From Amycolatopsis mongoliensis (GTDB taxonomy: Bacteria; Actinomycetota; Actinomycetes; Mycobacteriales; Pseudonocardiaceae), in NCBI RefSeq assembly GCF_030285665.1, contig NZ_CP127295.1:5208001-5272000 (forward strand): a stretch of 64,000 nt of DNA. The letters run 5' to 3'. The translations under genes were made by a program, and so were the position numbers. A model generated the notes under the pieces. It was not told the DNA's origin. It saw only the letters and a program-made list of their open reading frames with translations, and ran no database searches. Below are positions 17,892 to 26,050 of the stretch, piece after piece; the first letter of the stretch is position 1; the number at the start of each line of letters is the position of its first letter.

Positions 17892-18564
17892 ACCGAAACC
17901 GCGGGACCTGGCCGCGCTGCTGCTGACGCTGACCGTCGTCACCGGGGTCGTCGACGCCGTCAGCTTCCTCGGGCTGGGCCGGGTGTTCGTGGCCAACATG
18001 ACCGGGAACGTCGTCTTCTTCGGGTTCGCGGCGGCGGGGGAGGCGACGCTGTCGGTGCTCGCGTCGCTGACGGCCGTGCTGGCGTTCCTGGCGGGCGCGC
18101 TCGCCGGCGGACGGCTGGGCCGCCGGGAGGACGACTACGCCGCCCTCCGCCAGGTGACCGCGGTCCAGGCGGCGCTGGTCGCGACGGCGGTCGTGTTGTC
18201 CGCGACCCTCGGCAGCGGCACGCGGGCAGGCAGCGAGCTGCTGATCGTCGTGCTGGGCACGGCGATGGGCCTGCAGAACGCGGCGGTCCGCCGGATCGGC
18301 GCGCCCGACCTGACGACGACGGTCCTGACGATGACGCTGACGGGCTTCGCGGCGGACTCGAAGGCGGCCGGCGGCGACGGGGCGCACCCGCTGCGGAAGG
18401 TGGCCGCCGTGGGCGCGATGCTGGTGGGCGCCTTCGCCGGCGGACTGCTCCAGCTGCACGTCGCGATGTGGACGGCGCTCGCGCTGGCCCTGGTGCTCGT
18501 CCTCGGCGTGCTGGGGGTGCTGCACCTGGGCCCGGCCCGGCGGACGGTGGCGGCCGAGGGTTAG
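17884..18564 (+). CDS. YoaK/DUF1275 membrane protein
   Basis: 226 residues with about six transmembrane helices. The N-terminal LTVVTGVVDAVSFLGLGRVF, followed by VANMTGNVVFFGFA, is the diagnostic DUF1275 (YoaK) motif; AMGLQNAAVRRI is a second conserved segment. The function is unknown; a transporter-like role has been proposed for the family. I chose ATG 17884 rather than TTG 17872. It overlaps the DUF4037 gene upstream and ends four bases into the convergent SDR gene. Confidence 0.9.
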   Translation: MAEPKPRDLAALLLTLTVVTGVVDAVSFLGLGRVFVANMTGNVVFFGFAAAGEATLSVLASLTAVLAFLAGALAGGRLGRREDDYAALRQVTAVQAALVATAVVLSATLGSGTRAGSELLIVVLGTAMGLQNAAVRRIGAPDLTTTVLTMTLTGFAADSKAAGGDGAHPLRKVAAVGAMLVGAFAGGLLQLHVAMWTALALALVLVLGVLGVLHLGPARRTVAAEG

Positions 18565-19298
18565 CCGAGCGCGCGACCGCCGTCGACCAGCAGGCGCTGG
18601 CCGGTGATGAAGCCCGTGTCCTTCGCGGCGAAGAAGCTGACCGCCGCGGCCACGTCTTCGGGCGTGCCCAGCCGGCCCACCGGTACTCCCGCGAGGTAGG
18701 CCTCGCGCTCGGCCTCCGGGACCTCCGCGTGGCGCTCCACCGGGACGAAACCCGGGGCCACCGAGTTGACCGTGATGCCGTCCGGGGCCAGTTCGCGGGC
18801 CCACGACCGGGCCAGGCCGATCTGGGCCGCCTTGGCCGTCGCGTACGCCGAGCGGCCGGGTGGCGGGCGATCGGCGACCTCCGAGTCGATGTGGATGATC
18901 CGGCCGTAGCCGCGGGCGCGCATGCCCGGGAGCACCGCGTGGCCCAGCAGCACCGGCGAACGCACGAAGAAGTCCAGGTGCCGCAGGTGCTCCGGCCAGT
19001 CCACTTCGGACAGGAAGACGTCCGGCTGCGGGCCGGTCGCGTTGAGCACCAGCACGGTGACCGGGCCCAGCAACGCCGTCACCGCGTCGACCAGCTCGCC
19101 GACCTGGTGCCGGTCGGTCACGTCGGCGGCGAAGGCGGCGGCCTTGGCACCCTCGGCGAGGATCCCCTCCGCGGCGGTCTTGAGGTCGGGGTCGTCGTGC
19201 CGGCCGTTCACCGCCACCGCGAACCCGTCGCGGGCCAGCCGCCGGGCGATGGTCCGGCCCAGCCCTCGTGAACTCCCGGTCACCAGTGCGACACCCAT
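18561..19298 (-). CDS. SDR-family NAD(P)-dependent oxidoreductase
   Basis: 245 residues. The Rossmann start is ALVTGSSRGLGR (TGxxxGxG); LNATG replaces the usual NNAG (about residue 85); the active site is Ser at HIDSEVA with YATAK (Tyr-x-x-x-Lys) about 12 residues later; the C-terminal SVAPGFV and GQRLLVDGG are typical of classical SDRs. The substrate is unknown; the FabG-like layout suits a 3-oxoacyl or secondary alcohol. I chose ATG 19298 (MGVALVTGS). It is downstream of the glu operon on the same strand but separated from it by a terminator. Confidence 0.88.
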   Translation of the reverse strand: MGVALVTGSSRGLGRTIARRLARDGFAVAVNGRHDDPDLKTAAEGILAEGAKAAAFAADVTDRHQVGELVDAVTALLGPVTVLVLNATGPQPDVFLSEVDWPEHLRHLDFFVRSPVLLGHAVLPGMRARGYGRIIHIDSEVADRPPPGRSAYATAKAAQIGLARSWARELAPDGITVNSVAPGFVPVERHAEVPEAEREAYLAGVPVGRLGTPEDVAAAVSFFAAKDTGFITGQRLLVDGGRALG

Positions 19299-19334
19299 GG
19301 GCCCGACGCTAGGGGAGAGCCCGGGACAGGACAA

Positions 19335-19360
19335 GGCCCCCGGGACGGATCCCGGGGGCC
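19335..19360 (-). terminator. Terminator of the gluABCD operon
   Basis: Perfect 11-bp stem GGCCCCCGGGA / TCCCGGGGGCC with a CGGA tetraloop, 14 bp after the gluD stop and 37 bp before the SDR start. It is a strong GC hairpin without a U-run. Confidence 0.8.
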
Positions 19361-19373
19361 TCGGACGGGTGAC

Positions 19374-20234
19374 TCAGGCGGAGGCGGCGACGGCTTCCTG
19401 CGCCGCTGTCGGGGGTGCGCCCACGACCTTCTTGTTGCGCCGGTTGCGCCGCTCCAGGTACGTCGCCAGCGCCGTCAGCAGCAGGCACATCACGACGTAG
19501 ATGCCGGTCGCCACGATCGTCGACGGGACGATCGGCCGCCCGAACGTGCCCTGCGAACCGATGTAGCGCGCGTAGTACAGCAGCTCCTGGAACGTGATGA
19601 TGAAGCCGAGCGCGGTGTCCTTGAGCAGCACGACCAGCTGGCTGATGATCGTCGGCAGCATCGCCCGGATCGCCTGCGGCAGCAGCACCAGGAACATGAC
19701 CTGCGTCTTGCGCATGCCCAGGGCGTACGCGGCTTCGCTCTGGCCCTTCGGCAGCGACTGGATGCCGGCGCGGAAGACCTCCGCGAGCACCGAGCCGTTG
19801 TACAGCGTCAGGCCGAGCACCACGCCGAGGAACGGCGACGTCGGCACGCCGACCGTCGGCAGGCCGAAGTAGAACAGGAACATCAGGATCAGGGCCGGGA
19901 TGGCGCGGAAGAACTCCACGACGAACCCGGCGATCCCGCGGATCCACGCGTGGTCGGACAGCCGCCCGGCCGCGAAGATGGCCCCGAAGACGAGCGCGAG
20001 CACGGCCGCGGCCGCGAACGCCTGGAGGGTCTGGAGCACCGCATTGGCGAGGTCGCGCTGGACCTGCGCGTACTGCAGCCACTCCCACTTGCGGGCGGTG
20101 AACTGGCCGCTGTCGTAGAAGCGCCACCCGATGTAGCCGACGAAGGCGACGACCACGATGATGCCGACGACGGCGTAGCCGCGGTAGCGCAGCCGGGCCT
20201 TCGGCCCCGGGACGTCGAAGAGGACGTTGCTCAT
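19374..20234 (-). CDS. gluD: Glutamate/polar amino acid ABC permease (GluD-like)
   Basis: 286 residues from ATG 20234 (MSNVLFDVPGPKARLRYRG). It has a basic N-terminus, a first helix IIVVVAFVGYIGWRF, and then the His/Glu/Gln/Opine permease domain; the EAA loop is EAAYALGMRKTQVMFLVLLPQAIRAMLP, which contacts the ATPase. The longer N-terminus distinguishes GluD from GluC, as in Corynebacterium glutamicum. It overlaps the gluC stop by four bases and is the last gene of the operon. Confidence 0.9.
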   Translation of the reverse strand: MSNVLFDVPGPKARLRYRGYAVVGIIVVVAFVGYIGWRFYDSGQFTARKWEWLQYAQVQRDLANAVLQTLQAFAAAAVLALVFGAIFAAGRLSDHAWIRGIAGFVVEFFRAIPALILMFLFYFGLPTVGVPTSPFLGVVLGLTLYNGSVLAEVFRAGIQSLPKGQSEAAYALGMRKTQVMFLVLLPQAIRAMLPTIISQLVVLLKDTALGFIITFQELLYYARYIGSQGTFGRPIVPSTIVATGIYVVMCLLLTALATYLERRNRRNKKVVGAPPTAAQEAVAASA

Positions 20235-20878
20235 CGGGCCACGCTCCAGCGCTTCTCCAGGCTGCGTTGGACGAACGACAGCACGGCGACCAGGATGATG
20301 AAGCCGAGCGCGACCCACAGCAGGCCGACCAGCTGGTTCTCACCGCGTTCGGACAGGTACGAGCGGATCGCGCCGGCCTCGGCGACGGAGAAACCGGCGG
20401 CGATGGTGGTGTTCTTCAGCAGCGCGATCAGGGTGCTGATCAGCGGCGGGACGACCGACCGCAGCGCCTGCGGCAGCACGACCTGCCCGAGGATCTGGGC
20501 GAAGGTCAGCCCCAGCGCACGGCCCGCCTCGGCCTGGCCGACCGGCACGGTGTTGATGCCCGAGCGCACGACCTCGCAGATGAACGCCGAGGTGTACACG
20601 GTCAGCGCGATCACGGCGGCCGGGAAGTAGTCGACCTTGACGATGTCGAGCAGCGGGTAGGCGAACACGAAGAACGCGAACACCAGCGTGAGCGGCGTGT
20701 TCCGGGCGATCGTCACGTACGCCGTGCCGACGGCGCGGAAGACGGGGACCGGGCTCACCCGCAGCATCGCCAGGATGGTGCCCCAGATCAGGCTGCCGAC
20801 GGCGGAGAGCACGAACAGTTCGATCGTGCGGAGGAAGAACGGACCGAACAGGTCCAGGTTGTTGAAGAGGACGTCCAT
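20231..20878 (-). CDS. gluC: Glutamate/polar amino acid ABC permease (GluC-like)
   Basis: 215 residues from ATG 20878 (MDVLFNNLDLFGPFFLRTIE). Five or so transmembrane helices; the EAA motif is EAGRALGLTFAQILGQVVLPQALRSVVPP in the conserved place; TPLTLVFAFF is the typical NTPLL-like segment. It pairs with GluD to form the channel for the substrate delivered by GluB. An intercistronic hairpin lies in the 90 bp between gluB and this gene. Confidence 0.91.
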   Translation of the reverse strand: MDVLFNNLDLFGPFFLRTIELFVLSAVGSLIWGTILAMLRVSPVPVFRAVGTAYVTIARNTPLTLVFAFFVFAYPLLDIVKVDYFPAAVIALTVYTSAFICEVVRSGINTVPVGQAEAGRALGLTFAQILGQVVLPQALRSVVPPLISTLIALLKNTTIAAGFSVAEAGAIRSYLSERGENQLVGLLWVALGFIILVAVLSFVQRSLEKRWSVAR

Positions 20879-20923
20879 GGAGCCTTCCCCGCGGCCGTGG
20901 TCGAGTGGGTGGTGGATGTGGGA

Positions 20924-20959
20924 AGGCCGGTGGATCGGGAGAACCCGATCCACCGGCCT
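20924..20959 (-). terminator. gluB-gluC intercistronic hairpin
   Basis: Perfect 16-bp stem (20924-20939 and 20944-20959; core GGCCGGTGGATCGGG and its complement) with an AGAA tetraloop, starting 9 bp after the gluB stop. Such hairpins between the binding-protein gene and the permease genes attenuate transcription or protect the upstream mRNA, giving more binding protein than permease. Confidence 0.75.
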
Positions 20960-20968
20960 CGTGTCACG

Positions 20969-21895
20969 TCAGTACTTTTCGAGGGTCGGCTTCTTGGCCT
21001 GCGAGCCCGACTTGCCGAGGGTCGCGTCGTAGATCTTCTGCCAGGTGCCGTCGTCCAGCGCCTTCTGCAGGATCTCGTTGACCTTGTCGCGCAGGACCTT
21101 GTCGTCCTTGTTCAGGCCGATGCCGTACTTCTCCGTGGAGAAGGTCTGGCCGACGACCTTGAGGTTGTCCGGGTCCTGGGCCGCGTAGCCCTTGAGGATC
21201 GCGTCGTCGGTCGTGACGGCGTCGACGTCCTTCGACAGCAGCTTCTCGACGCACTGCGAGTACTTCTGGAACTCGACGATGTTGCCGGGCTCGGTCAGGT
21301 TCTCCGAGCGGACCTTCTGGATCGGGGTCGAACCGGTGACCGAGCAGACCTTCTTGCCCTTGAGGGTGTCCTTGCCGGTGATCGACGTGTCGTCCTTGCG
21401 CACCAGGAGGTCCTGGCCGGCGATGAAGTACGGCCCGGCGAAGGAGACCAGCGCCTTGCGCTTGTCGGTGATCGAGTAGGTGCCGACGTAGTAGTTCACG
21501 TCGCCGTTCGCGATCGTCTGCTCGCGGGCGCCGGAGTCGACCGTGCGGAAGGTGATCTTCTCCGGGTCGAAGCCGAGGCCGGCCGAGACGAGCTTCGCGA
21601 TCTCGATGTCGAAGCCGCCGAACTTGCCGGTCGTCGGGTCCTTCTGGCCCAGGCCGGGCTGGTCGTCCTTGGCGCCGACGGTCAGCGCGCCCGCCGACTT
21701 CATCTTCGCGAACACCGGGGAACCGGCCAGGTCGACGCCGGTCGCGACCGGGTAGGTCAGCGCGGCCGCGGCGTTCGAGCCGCTCTGGTCACCCGAGCCC
21801 GGCGTGGCCGGCGTGCCTTCCTTGCCGCAGGCGGTCATGGTGGTCATCGTCAGGCCACCGACGAGCAGTCCCACCGCGAGGGTGCGGATCCTCAT
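20969..21895 (-). CDS. gluB: Glutamate-type ABC substrate-binding lipoprotein (GluB-like)
   Basis: 308 residues. Signal peptide with lipobox: MRIRTLAVGLLVGGLTM, then TMTACGKEG, with Cys23 the lipid site. The SBP family 3 motif GFDIEIAKLVSAGLGF and the DVDAVTTDDAILKGYA segment mark an amino-acid binding protein; two further cysteines (KKVCSVTG and YSQCVEKLL) could form a disulfide. It captures glutamate or related polar amino acids outside the membrane. It is the second gene after gluA, 57 bp apart. Confidence 0.92.
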   Translation of the reverse strand: MRIRTLAVGLLVGGLTMTTMTACGKEGTPATPGSGDQSGSNAAAALTYPVATGVDLAGSPVFAKMKSAGALTVGAKDDQPGLGQKDPTTGKFGGFDIEIAKLVSAGLGFDPEKITFRTVDSGAREQTIANGDVNYYVGTYSITDKRKALVSFAGPYFIAGQDLLVRKDDTSITGKDTLKGKKVCSVTGSTPIQKVRSENLTEPGNIVEFQKYSQCVEKLLSKDVDAVTTDDAILKGYAAQDPDNLKVVGQTFSTEKYGIGLNKDDKVLRDKVNEILQKALDDGTWQKIYDATLGKSGSQAKKPTLEKY

Positions 21896-21952
21896 GTGAA
21901 TCTCTCCTGTGTGTCGTCACCCGTGACGCGAACGGCGTCGCGGAACGTTCTC

Positions 21953-22705
21953 TCAGTGGGTAAGGATCTTGCCGAGGAAGTCCTTCGCGCGCTCGCTCTT
22001 CGGCGCGGTGAAGAACTCTTCCGGCGTCGTGTCCTCGACGATCTCGCCGTCGGCCATGAAGATCACCCGATCGGCTGCCCGGCGGGCGAAGCCCATCTCG
22101 TGGGTGACGACCAGCATCGTCATGCCGTCCTTGGCCAGGCCGGTCATGACGTCGAGGACCTCCTGGACCATCTCCGGGTCCAGCGCCGAGGTCGGCTCGT
22201 CGAACAGCATGACCTTGGGCCGCATCGCCAGCGCACGCGCGATCGCGACGCGCTGCTGCTGGCCACCCGACAGCTGCGCCGGGTACTTGTCGGCCTGGTT
22301 GGCGATGCCGACGCGTTCCAGCAGCTCCATCGCCGTCTTGCGGGCTTCGGCCGTCGAGGTCTTGCGGACCTTCACCGGCGCGAGCATGACGTTCTCGACG
22401 ATCGTCTTGTGCGCGAACAGGTTGAACGACTGGAACACCATGCCGACGTCGGCCCGCAGCGCCGCCAGGGCCTTGCCCTCCGCGGGCAGCGGGATGCCGT
22501 CGACGGCGATCTCGCCCGAGTTGATCGGCTCGAGCCGGTTGATCGCCCGGCACAGGGTCGACTTGCCCGACCCCGAGGGCCCCAACACCACCACGACCTG
22601 GCCGCGAGGTACCTCGAGCGTGATCTCCCTGAGCACGTGCAGGTCGCCGAAGTACTTGTTCACGGCGGACGCCTTGATCATCGGCGCCGCCACGTCCGCG
22701 GTCAT
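21953..22705 (-). CDS. gluA: Glutamate/polar amino acid ABC ATPase (GluA-like)
   Basis: 250 residues. Walker [10 protein letters not shown] (about 42-50); Q-loop MVFQSFNLF; signature [15 protein letters not shown]; Walker [14 protein letters not shown]; switch histidine THEMGFA. The short polar-amino-acid type (GlnQ/GluA) is clear. The start ATG 22705 has GGAGG upstream; an internal ATG ([11 protein letters not shown]) is an alternative start. First gene of gluA-B-C-D. The 262 bp upstream, up to the response regulator, hold its promoter; no operator was recognised. Confidence 0.93.
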   Translation of the reverse strand: MTADVAAPMIKASAVNKYFGDLHVLREITLEVPRGQVVVVLGPSGSGKSTLCRAINRLEPINSGEIAVDGIPLPAEGKALAALRADVGMVFQSFNLFAHKTIVENVMLAPVKVRKTSTAEARKTAMELLERVGIANQADKYPAQLSGGQQQRVAIARALAMRPKVMLFDEPTSALDPEMVQEVLDVMTGLAKDGMTMLVVTHEMGFARRAADRVIFMADGEIVEDTTPEEFFTAPKSERAKDFLGKILTH

Positions 22706-22967
22706 CTGGCCTCCAGGGTCGTTCGAATGCGGCGTGGGTCACCACGCGATGGCGAGAACCTACCGTTGCTGCACCGGCCCGCAAGGCCGCTTGAGCAATA
22801 CTTAGGGTTTCAACTGCGTATCGATGTCCATTTTGGGGGTATCGGGGTGGCGGCGCCCGGGCGGTCACCGAGCGTGACCGTCCGGGTGGCTCGTGCGCCC
22901 GGCGTCGTGAGGTCCTAGAGTTCGGCGCTACCGGCCGGTGGAGCAGGTCACCATGGGAGGCGGACGG

Positions 22968-23642
22968 GTGCGGGTGCTGCTGGTGGAGGACGACGACCGG
23001 GTCGCGGGTGCGCTCATCCCGGCGCTGGCCCGCCGTGGCCTGGCGATCGCCCGGCTCGCGACCGGCGCCGGCGTGCTCGAGCGGGTGCACGAGGTCGACG
23101 TCATCCTCCTGGACCTCGGCCTGCCGGACATCGACGGCGTGACCCTGTGCACCCAGATCCGCGCGGTCAGCGACGTCGCGATCATCGTGGTGTCGGCCCG
23201 CGGCGAGGTCGACGACCGGATCCGGGGCCTGCGCGCGGGCGCCGACGACTACCTGGTCAAGCCCTACGACGTCGAGGAGCTGCTCGCCCGGGTCGAGGCG
23301 GTGCGCCGGCGGCGCCCGGAGCACGCGGTCGCCGAGCCGGTCGTCATCAAGGCCGGGGACGTCAGCGTCGACCTGGCCCGGCACGAGGTGCTGGTCGACG
23401 GGCGCGCGATCGCGTTGTCCCGCAAGGAGTTCCAGGTGCTCGCCCTCGTGGCGGGCGCGCGCGGCGCGGTGTGTTCGCGCGAGCACGTGCTCACCGAGGT
23501 GTGGGGGCACCGGGGGCCCGCGGAGAGCCGGTCGCTCGACGTCCACGTCGCGACGCTGCGGACGAAGCTGGGCCGCCCGGCGCTCATCGAGACGGTGCGC
23601 GGGGTCGGCTACCGGCTCGGCGGCCAGACCGCCCGGAGCTGA
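22968..23642 (+). CDS. OmpR-family response regulator (TctD-like)
   Basis: 224 residues. Receiver domain: acidic pocket EDDD (7-10), phosphoacceptor Asp49 in VILLDLGLPD, Lys98 in YLVKPYD. The C-terminal winged helix includes ALSRKEFQVLALV and RGVGYRLGG. The N-terminus MRVLLVEDDD from GTG 22968 fits the family and has GGGAGG seven bases upstream; GTG 22938 is a longer alternative. The histidine kinase follows after four bases. It probably controls an uptake function or the nearby genes. Confidence 0.93.
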   Translation: MRVLLVEDDDRVAGALIPALARRGLAIARLATGAGVLERVHEVDVILLDLGLPDIDGVTLCTQIRAVSDVAIIVVSARGEVDDRIRGLRAGADDYLVKPYDVEELLARVEAVRRRRPEHAVAEPVVIKAGDVSVDLARHEVLVDGRAIALSRKEFQVLALVAGARGAVCSREHVLTEVWGHRGPAESRSLDVHVATLRTKLGRPALIETVRGVGYRLGGQTARS

Positions 23643-23646
23643 CGGC

Positions 23647-25044
23647 GTGCGCGTCCGGCTGCAGGGCATCGTGCTCACCCTGGTCGCGCTGCTGGTGTTC
23701 GGCCTGGGCATCCCGCTGGCCATCTCGATCGCCGCCGGCGCGCAGCAGGACCTGTTCCTCGACCGGCTGACCGACACCGCCCGGTTCGCGTCGCTGGCAC
23801 AGCGCCCGCTGCTGGACAACAAGCCGTACCTGATCGAGCCCGACGTGCGCCGCTACACCGAGGTGTACGGCGTCCAGGTGGTCGTCGTCGACCAGGACGG
23901 CAAACCGGTCGTCACCGCGCTCGGCCCCGCCGCCGCGCGGATCGACCTCAAGGACGAGCGGATCAGCGATCCCGTCCACGAGGCGCTGGCCGGCCGCCGG
24001 TCGCAGCCGGCCGGCGTGCTGATGCCGTGGGATTCGACGCCGCTGGTGCTCGCCGAACCGGTGCTCGCCGACGGGGAGGTGCGCGGGGCGGTGCTCACCG
24101 TGTCCGCCACCGACTCCGAGCGCGCCGCCGTGCTGTGGTGGTGGCTGCTGCTCGCCGCGGGCGGGATCCTCGCCTTCGTGCTGGCGCTGGCCGTGGCGAT
24201 CCCGGTGGTCCGGTGGATCCTGAAACCGGTGAAGCGGCTCGACGACGCGACCGGCGCGCTGGTGGCCTCGGTGGTCAGCGGGCGGGAGGCCGAGCCGGTG
24301 GGGGAGGGCGGCGGGCCACCGGAGCTGCGGCAGCTCGGCCGCTCCTTCGACCGGATGGCCGAGAGCGTGTCGGGCGCGCTGGCCGCGCAGCGCGCGTTCG
24401 TCGCGGACGCCTCGCACCAGCTGCGCAACCCGCTGACCGCGCTGAAGATCCGGCTCGGGAACCTCGAGGGCCACGTCGACGACGAGCCGGCGGCCGCCGA
24501 CCTCGAAGCCGCGCGCGTCGACGCCGGGCGGCTGCACCAGATCCTGGACGGCCTGCTTTCGATGGCCCGCGCCGAGGCGTCCGGCGGCGAGCTGGACCCG
24601 GTGGTGCTGGACGACGTCGTCGCGGAGCGGGTCGCCGACTGGTCGGTGGTCGGCGAGGCCCGGGACGTGCGGCTGGTCGTCGACGCCGCGGGCGACGGTG
24701 CCCGGGTGCGCATGCCGCCGCGCGGCGCCGAAACGATCCTGGACGCGCTGCTCGACAACGCGCTGAAGTTCACCGCGGCCGGCACCGAGATCCGGGTCGC
24801 CGTCGAGCGCGACGGCGACCGGGTGCGCCTGTCGGTGCGCGACCACGGGCCGGGGCTGCCGCCCGAAGAGCTCGACCGCGCGCTGGACCGGTTCTGGCGC
24901 AGCCCGGCGCACCAGAACGTGCCGGGTTCGGGTCTCGGCCTGGCGATCGTCAGCGAGCTGACCGCGCACTCCGACGGCGAGCTGACGCTGGACCTGCCCG
25001 AGGGCGGCGGCCTGCGGATCGCGATGACGTTCCCGGCCGCCTAG
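23647..25044 (+). CDS. Sensor histidine kinase partner of the response regulator
   Basis: 465 residues. TM1 about 8-29, an extracellular sensor region of about 130 residues, TM2 about 161-187, HAMP, then HisKA with FVADASHQLRNPLTAL (phospho-His257), N box DNALKF (370-375), G1 DHGPGLP, G2 GSGLGLAIV. The layout is that of TctE-type kinases, which usually sense carboxylates via a binding protein. GTG start 23647 lies four bases after the response-regulator stop. Its 3' end overlaps the convergent TAXI gene by four bases. Confidence 0.93.
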   Translation: MRVRLQGIVLTLVALLVFGLGIPLAISIAAGAQQDLFLDRLTDTARFASLAQRPLLDNKPYLIEPDVRRYTEVYGVQVVVVDQDGKPVVTALGPAAARIDLKDERISDPVHEALAGRRSQPAGVLMPWDSTPLVLAEPVLADGEVRGAVLTVSATDSERAAVLWWWLLLAAGGILAFVLALAVAIPVVRWILKPVKRLDDATGALVASVVSGREAEPVGEGGGPPELRQLGRSFDRMAESVSGALAAQRAFVADASHQLRNPLTALKIRLGNLEGHVDDEPAAADLEAARVDAGRLHQILDGLLSMARAEASGGELDPVVLDDVVAERVADWSVVGEARDVRLVVDAAGDGARVRMPPRGAETILDALLDNALKFTAAGTEIRVAVERDGDRVRLSVRDHGPGLPPEELDRALDRFWRSPAHQNVPGSGLGLAIVSELTAHSDGELTLDLPEGGGLRIAMTFPAA

Positions 25045-25967
25045 GTCTTCTTCGCCCGGTAGTAGCGCAGCGCGCCGGGGTGCAGCGGGATCGGCTGGGT
25101 CTCGATGCCCGGGTGGACGTCGATCGACAGCGCCGCCGGGTTGGCCATGGCGAGCTGCTGGCGGGCGTCGAACAGGCCGCTGACCAGCGCCTCGGCGACG
25201 TCGTCGCTCATCGACTTCGGGACGACCAGGAAGTTCGGCACCACCAGCGTGGTCACCGGGCCCGGCTGGTTGTAGGTGCTGGCCGGGATGGACGCGGTGC
25301 CGTAGACCTGGTTGAGCTCCTGCATCTTCGGCATCACGTCGGCGATGTCGAGCAGGCGCAGGGACTGCTTGTCGTTGTCCTTGACCAGGCTGGGCGTCGG
25401 CAGGCCGCCGGACCAGAAGAACGCGTCGATGTCGCCGTTCAGCAGCGCGTTGATCGAGTCGTCGAGCCCGCGGGCGCTGGTCTTGACCGACCCGGTGAGC
25501 CCGGTCGCCTCCAGCAGCCGGGTGGCGATGTACTCGACGCCCGAGGACGGCGAGCCGATGGCGATCCGGTGGCCCCGCAGCTGGGCGACGGTCCGGATGT
25601 CGGAGTCGGTGCGCACGACGATGTGCAGGTAGTCGTCGTGGATCCGGGCGAGGGTGGCCAGCCGCGGGTCGTTCTTGTACCGGTCGGCGGCGACGTCGGC
25701 CGCGACGAACGCGACGTCGGCGTGGCCGGCGAGCACCCGGTCGAGGTTGTCGGGCGAGCCCTGGGTCTGCAGCACGGTGGGCCGGTCGATGTCCAGGCCC
25801 GCGGCCCACGCGTTGGCGAGGGTCTGGGCGAGCTTGTCGTAGACCCCGCCGGGGTTGCCTGCGGCGATCCGCAGCTTGAGATCGCCGAAGCCGGAACTGC
25901 AGGAGGCGAGCACCAGGAGCAGGGCGGCCGCCATCGCGAGCACTCGCCCCCGCCGCGTCCTGGCCAC
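25041..25967 (-). CDS. TAXI-family solute-binding lipoprotein, orphan
   Basis: 308 residues. Signal peptide with lipobox LLLVLASCSSGFGD (Cys23). IAAGNPGGVYDKLAQTLANAW is the N-terminal TAXI motif (TRAP-associated extracytoplasmic immunogenic protein), and SPSSGVEYIATRLLEATGL the second. TAXI proteins bind carboxylates for TRAP transporters. No TRAP membrane subunits are in the neighbourhood. Convergent with and touching the histidine kinase, it may act as a ligand-binding co-sensor for that kinase (inference). Confidence 0.88.
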   Translation of the reverse strand: MARTRRGRVLAMAAALLLVLASCSSGFGDLKLRIAAGNPGGVYDKLAQTLANAWAAGLDIDRPTVLQTQGSPDNLDRVLAGHADVAFVAADVAADRYKNDPRLATLARIHDDYLHIVVRTDSDIRTVAQLRGHRIAIGSPSSGVEYIATRLLEATGLTGSVKTSARGLDDSINALLNGDIDAFFWSGGLPTPSLVKDNDKQSLRLLDIADVMPKMQELNQVYGTASIPASTYNQPGPVTTLVVPNFLVVPKSMSDDVAEALVSGLFDARQQLAMANPAALSIDVHPGIETQPIPLHPGALRYYRAKKT

Positions 25968-26050
25968 GGCCCGATCGTGCCAGATCCGGTGGCCCGGTGG
26001 TTGGTCGCGGGCGATCCGGGCACTCCCTCCGGGGACGGAGGGAGAACGGC

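Noticed and set aside
20267..22918. 883-codon open frame opposite the glu operon
   Set aside because: Covers four real genes in antisense, with shadow-like composition.
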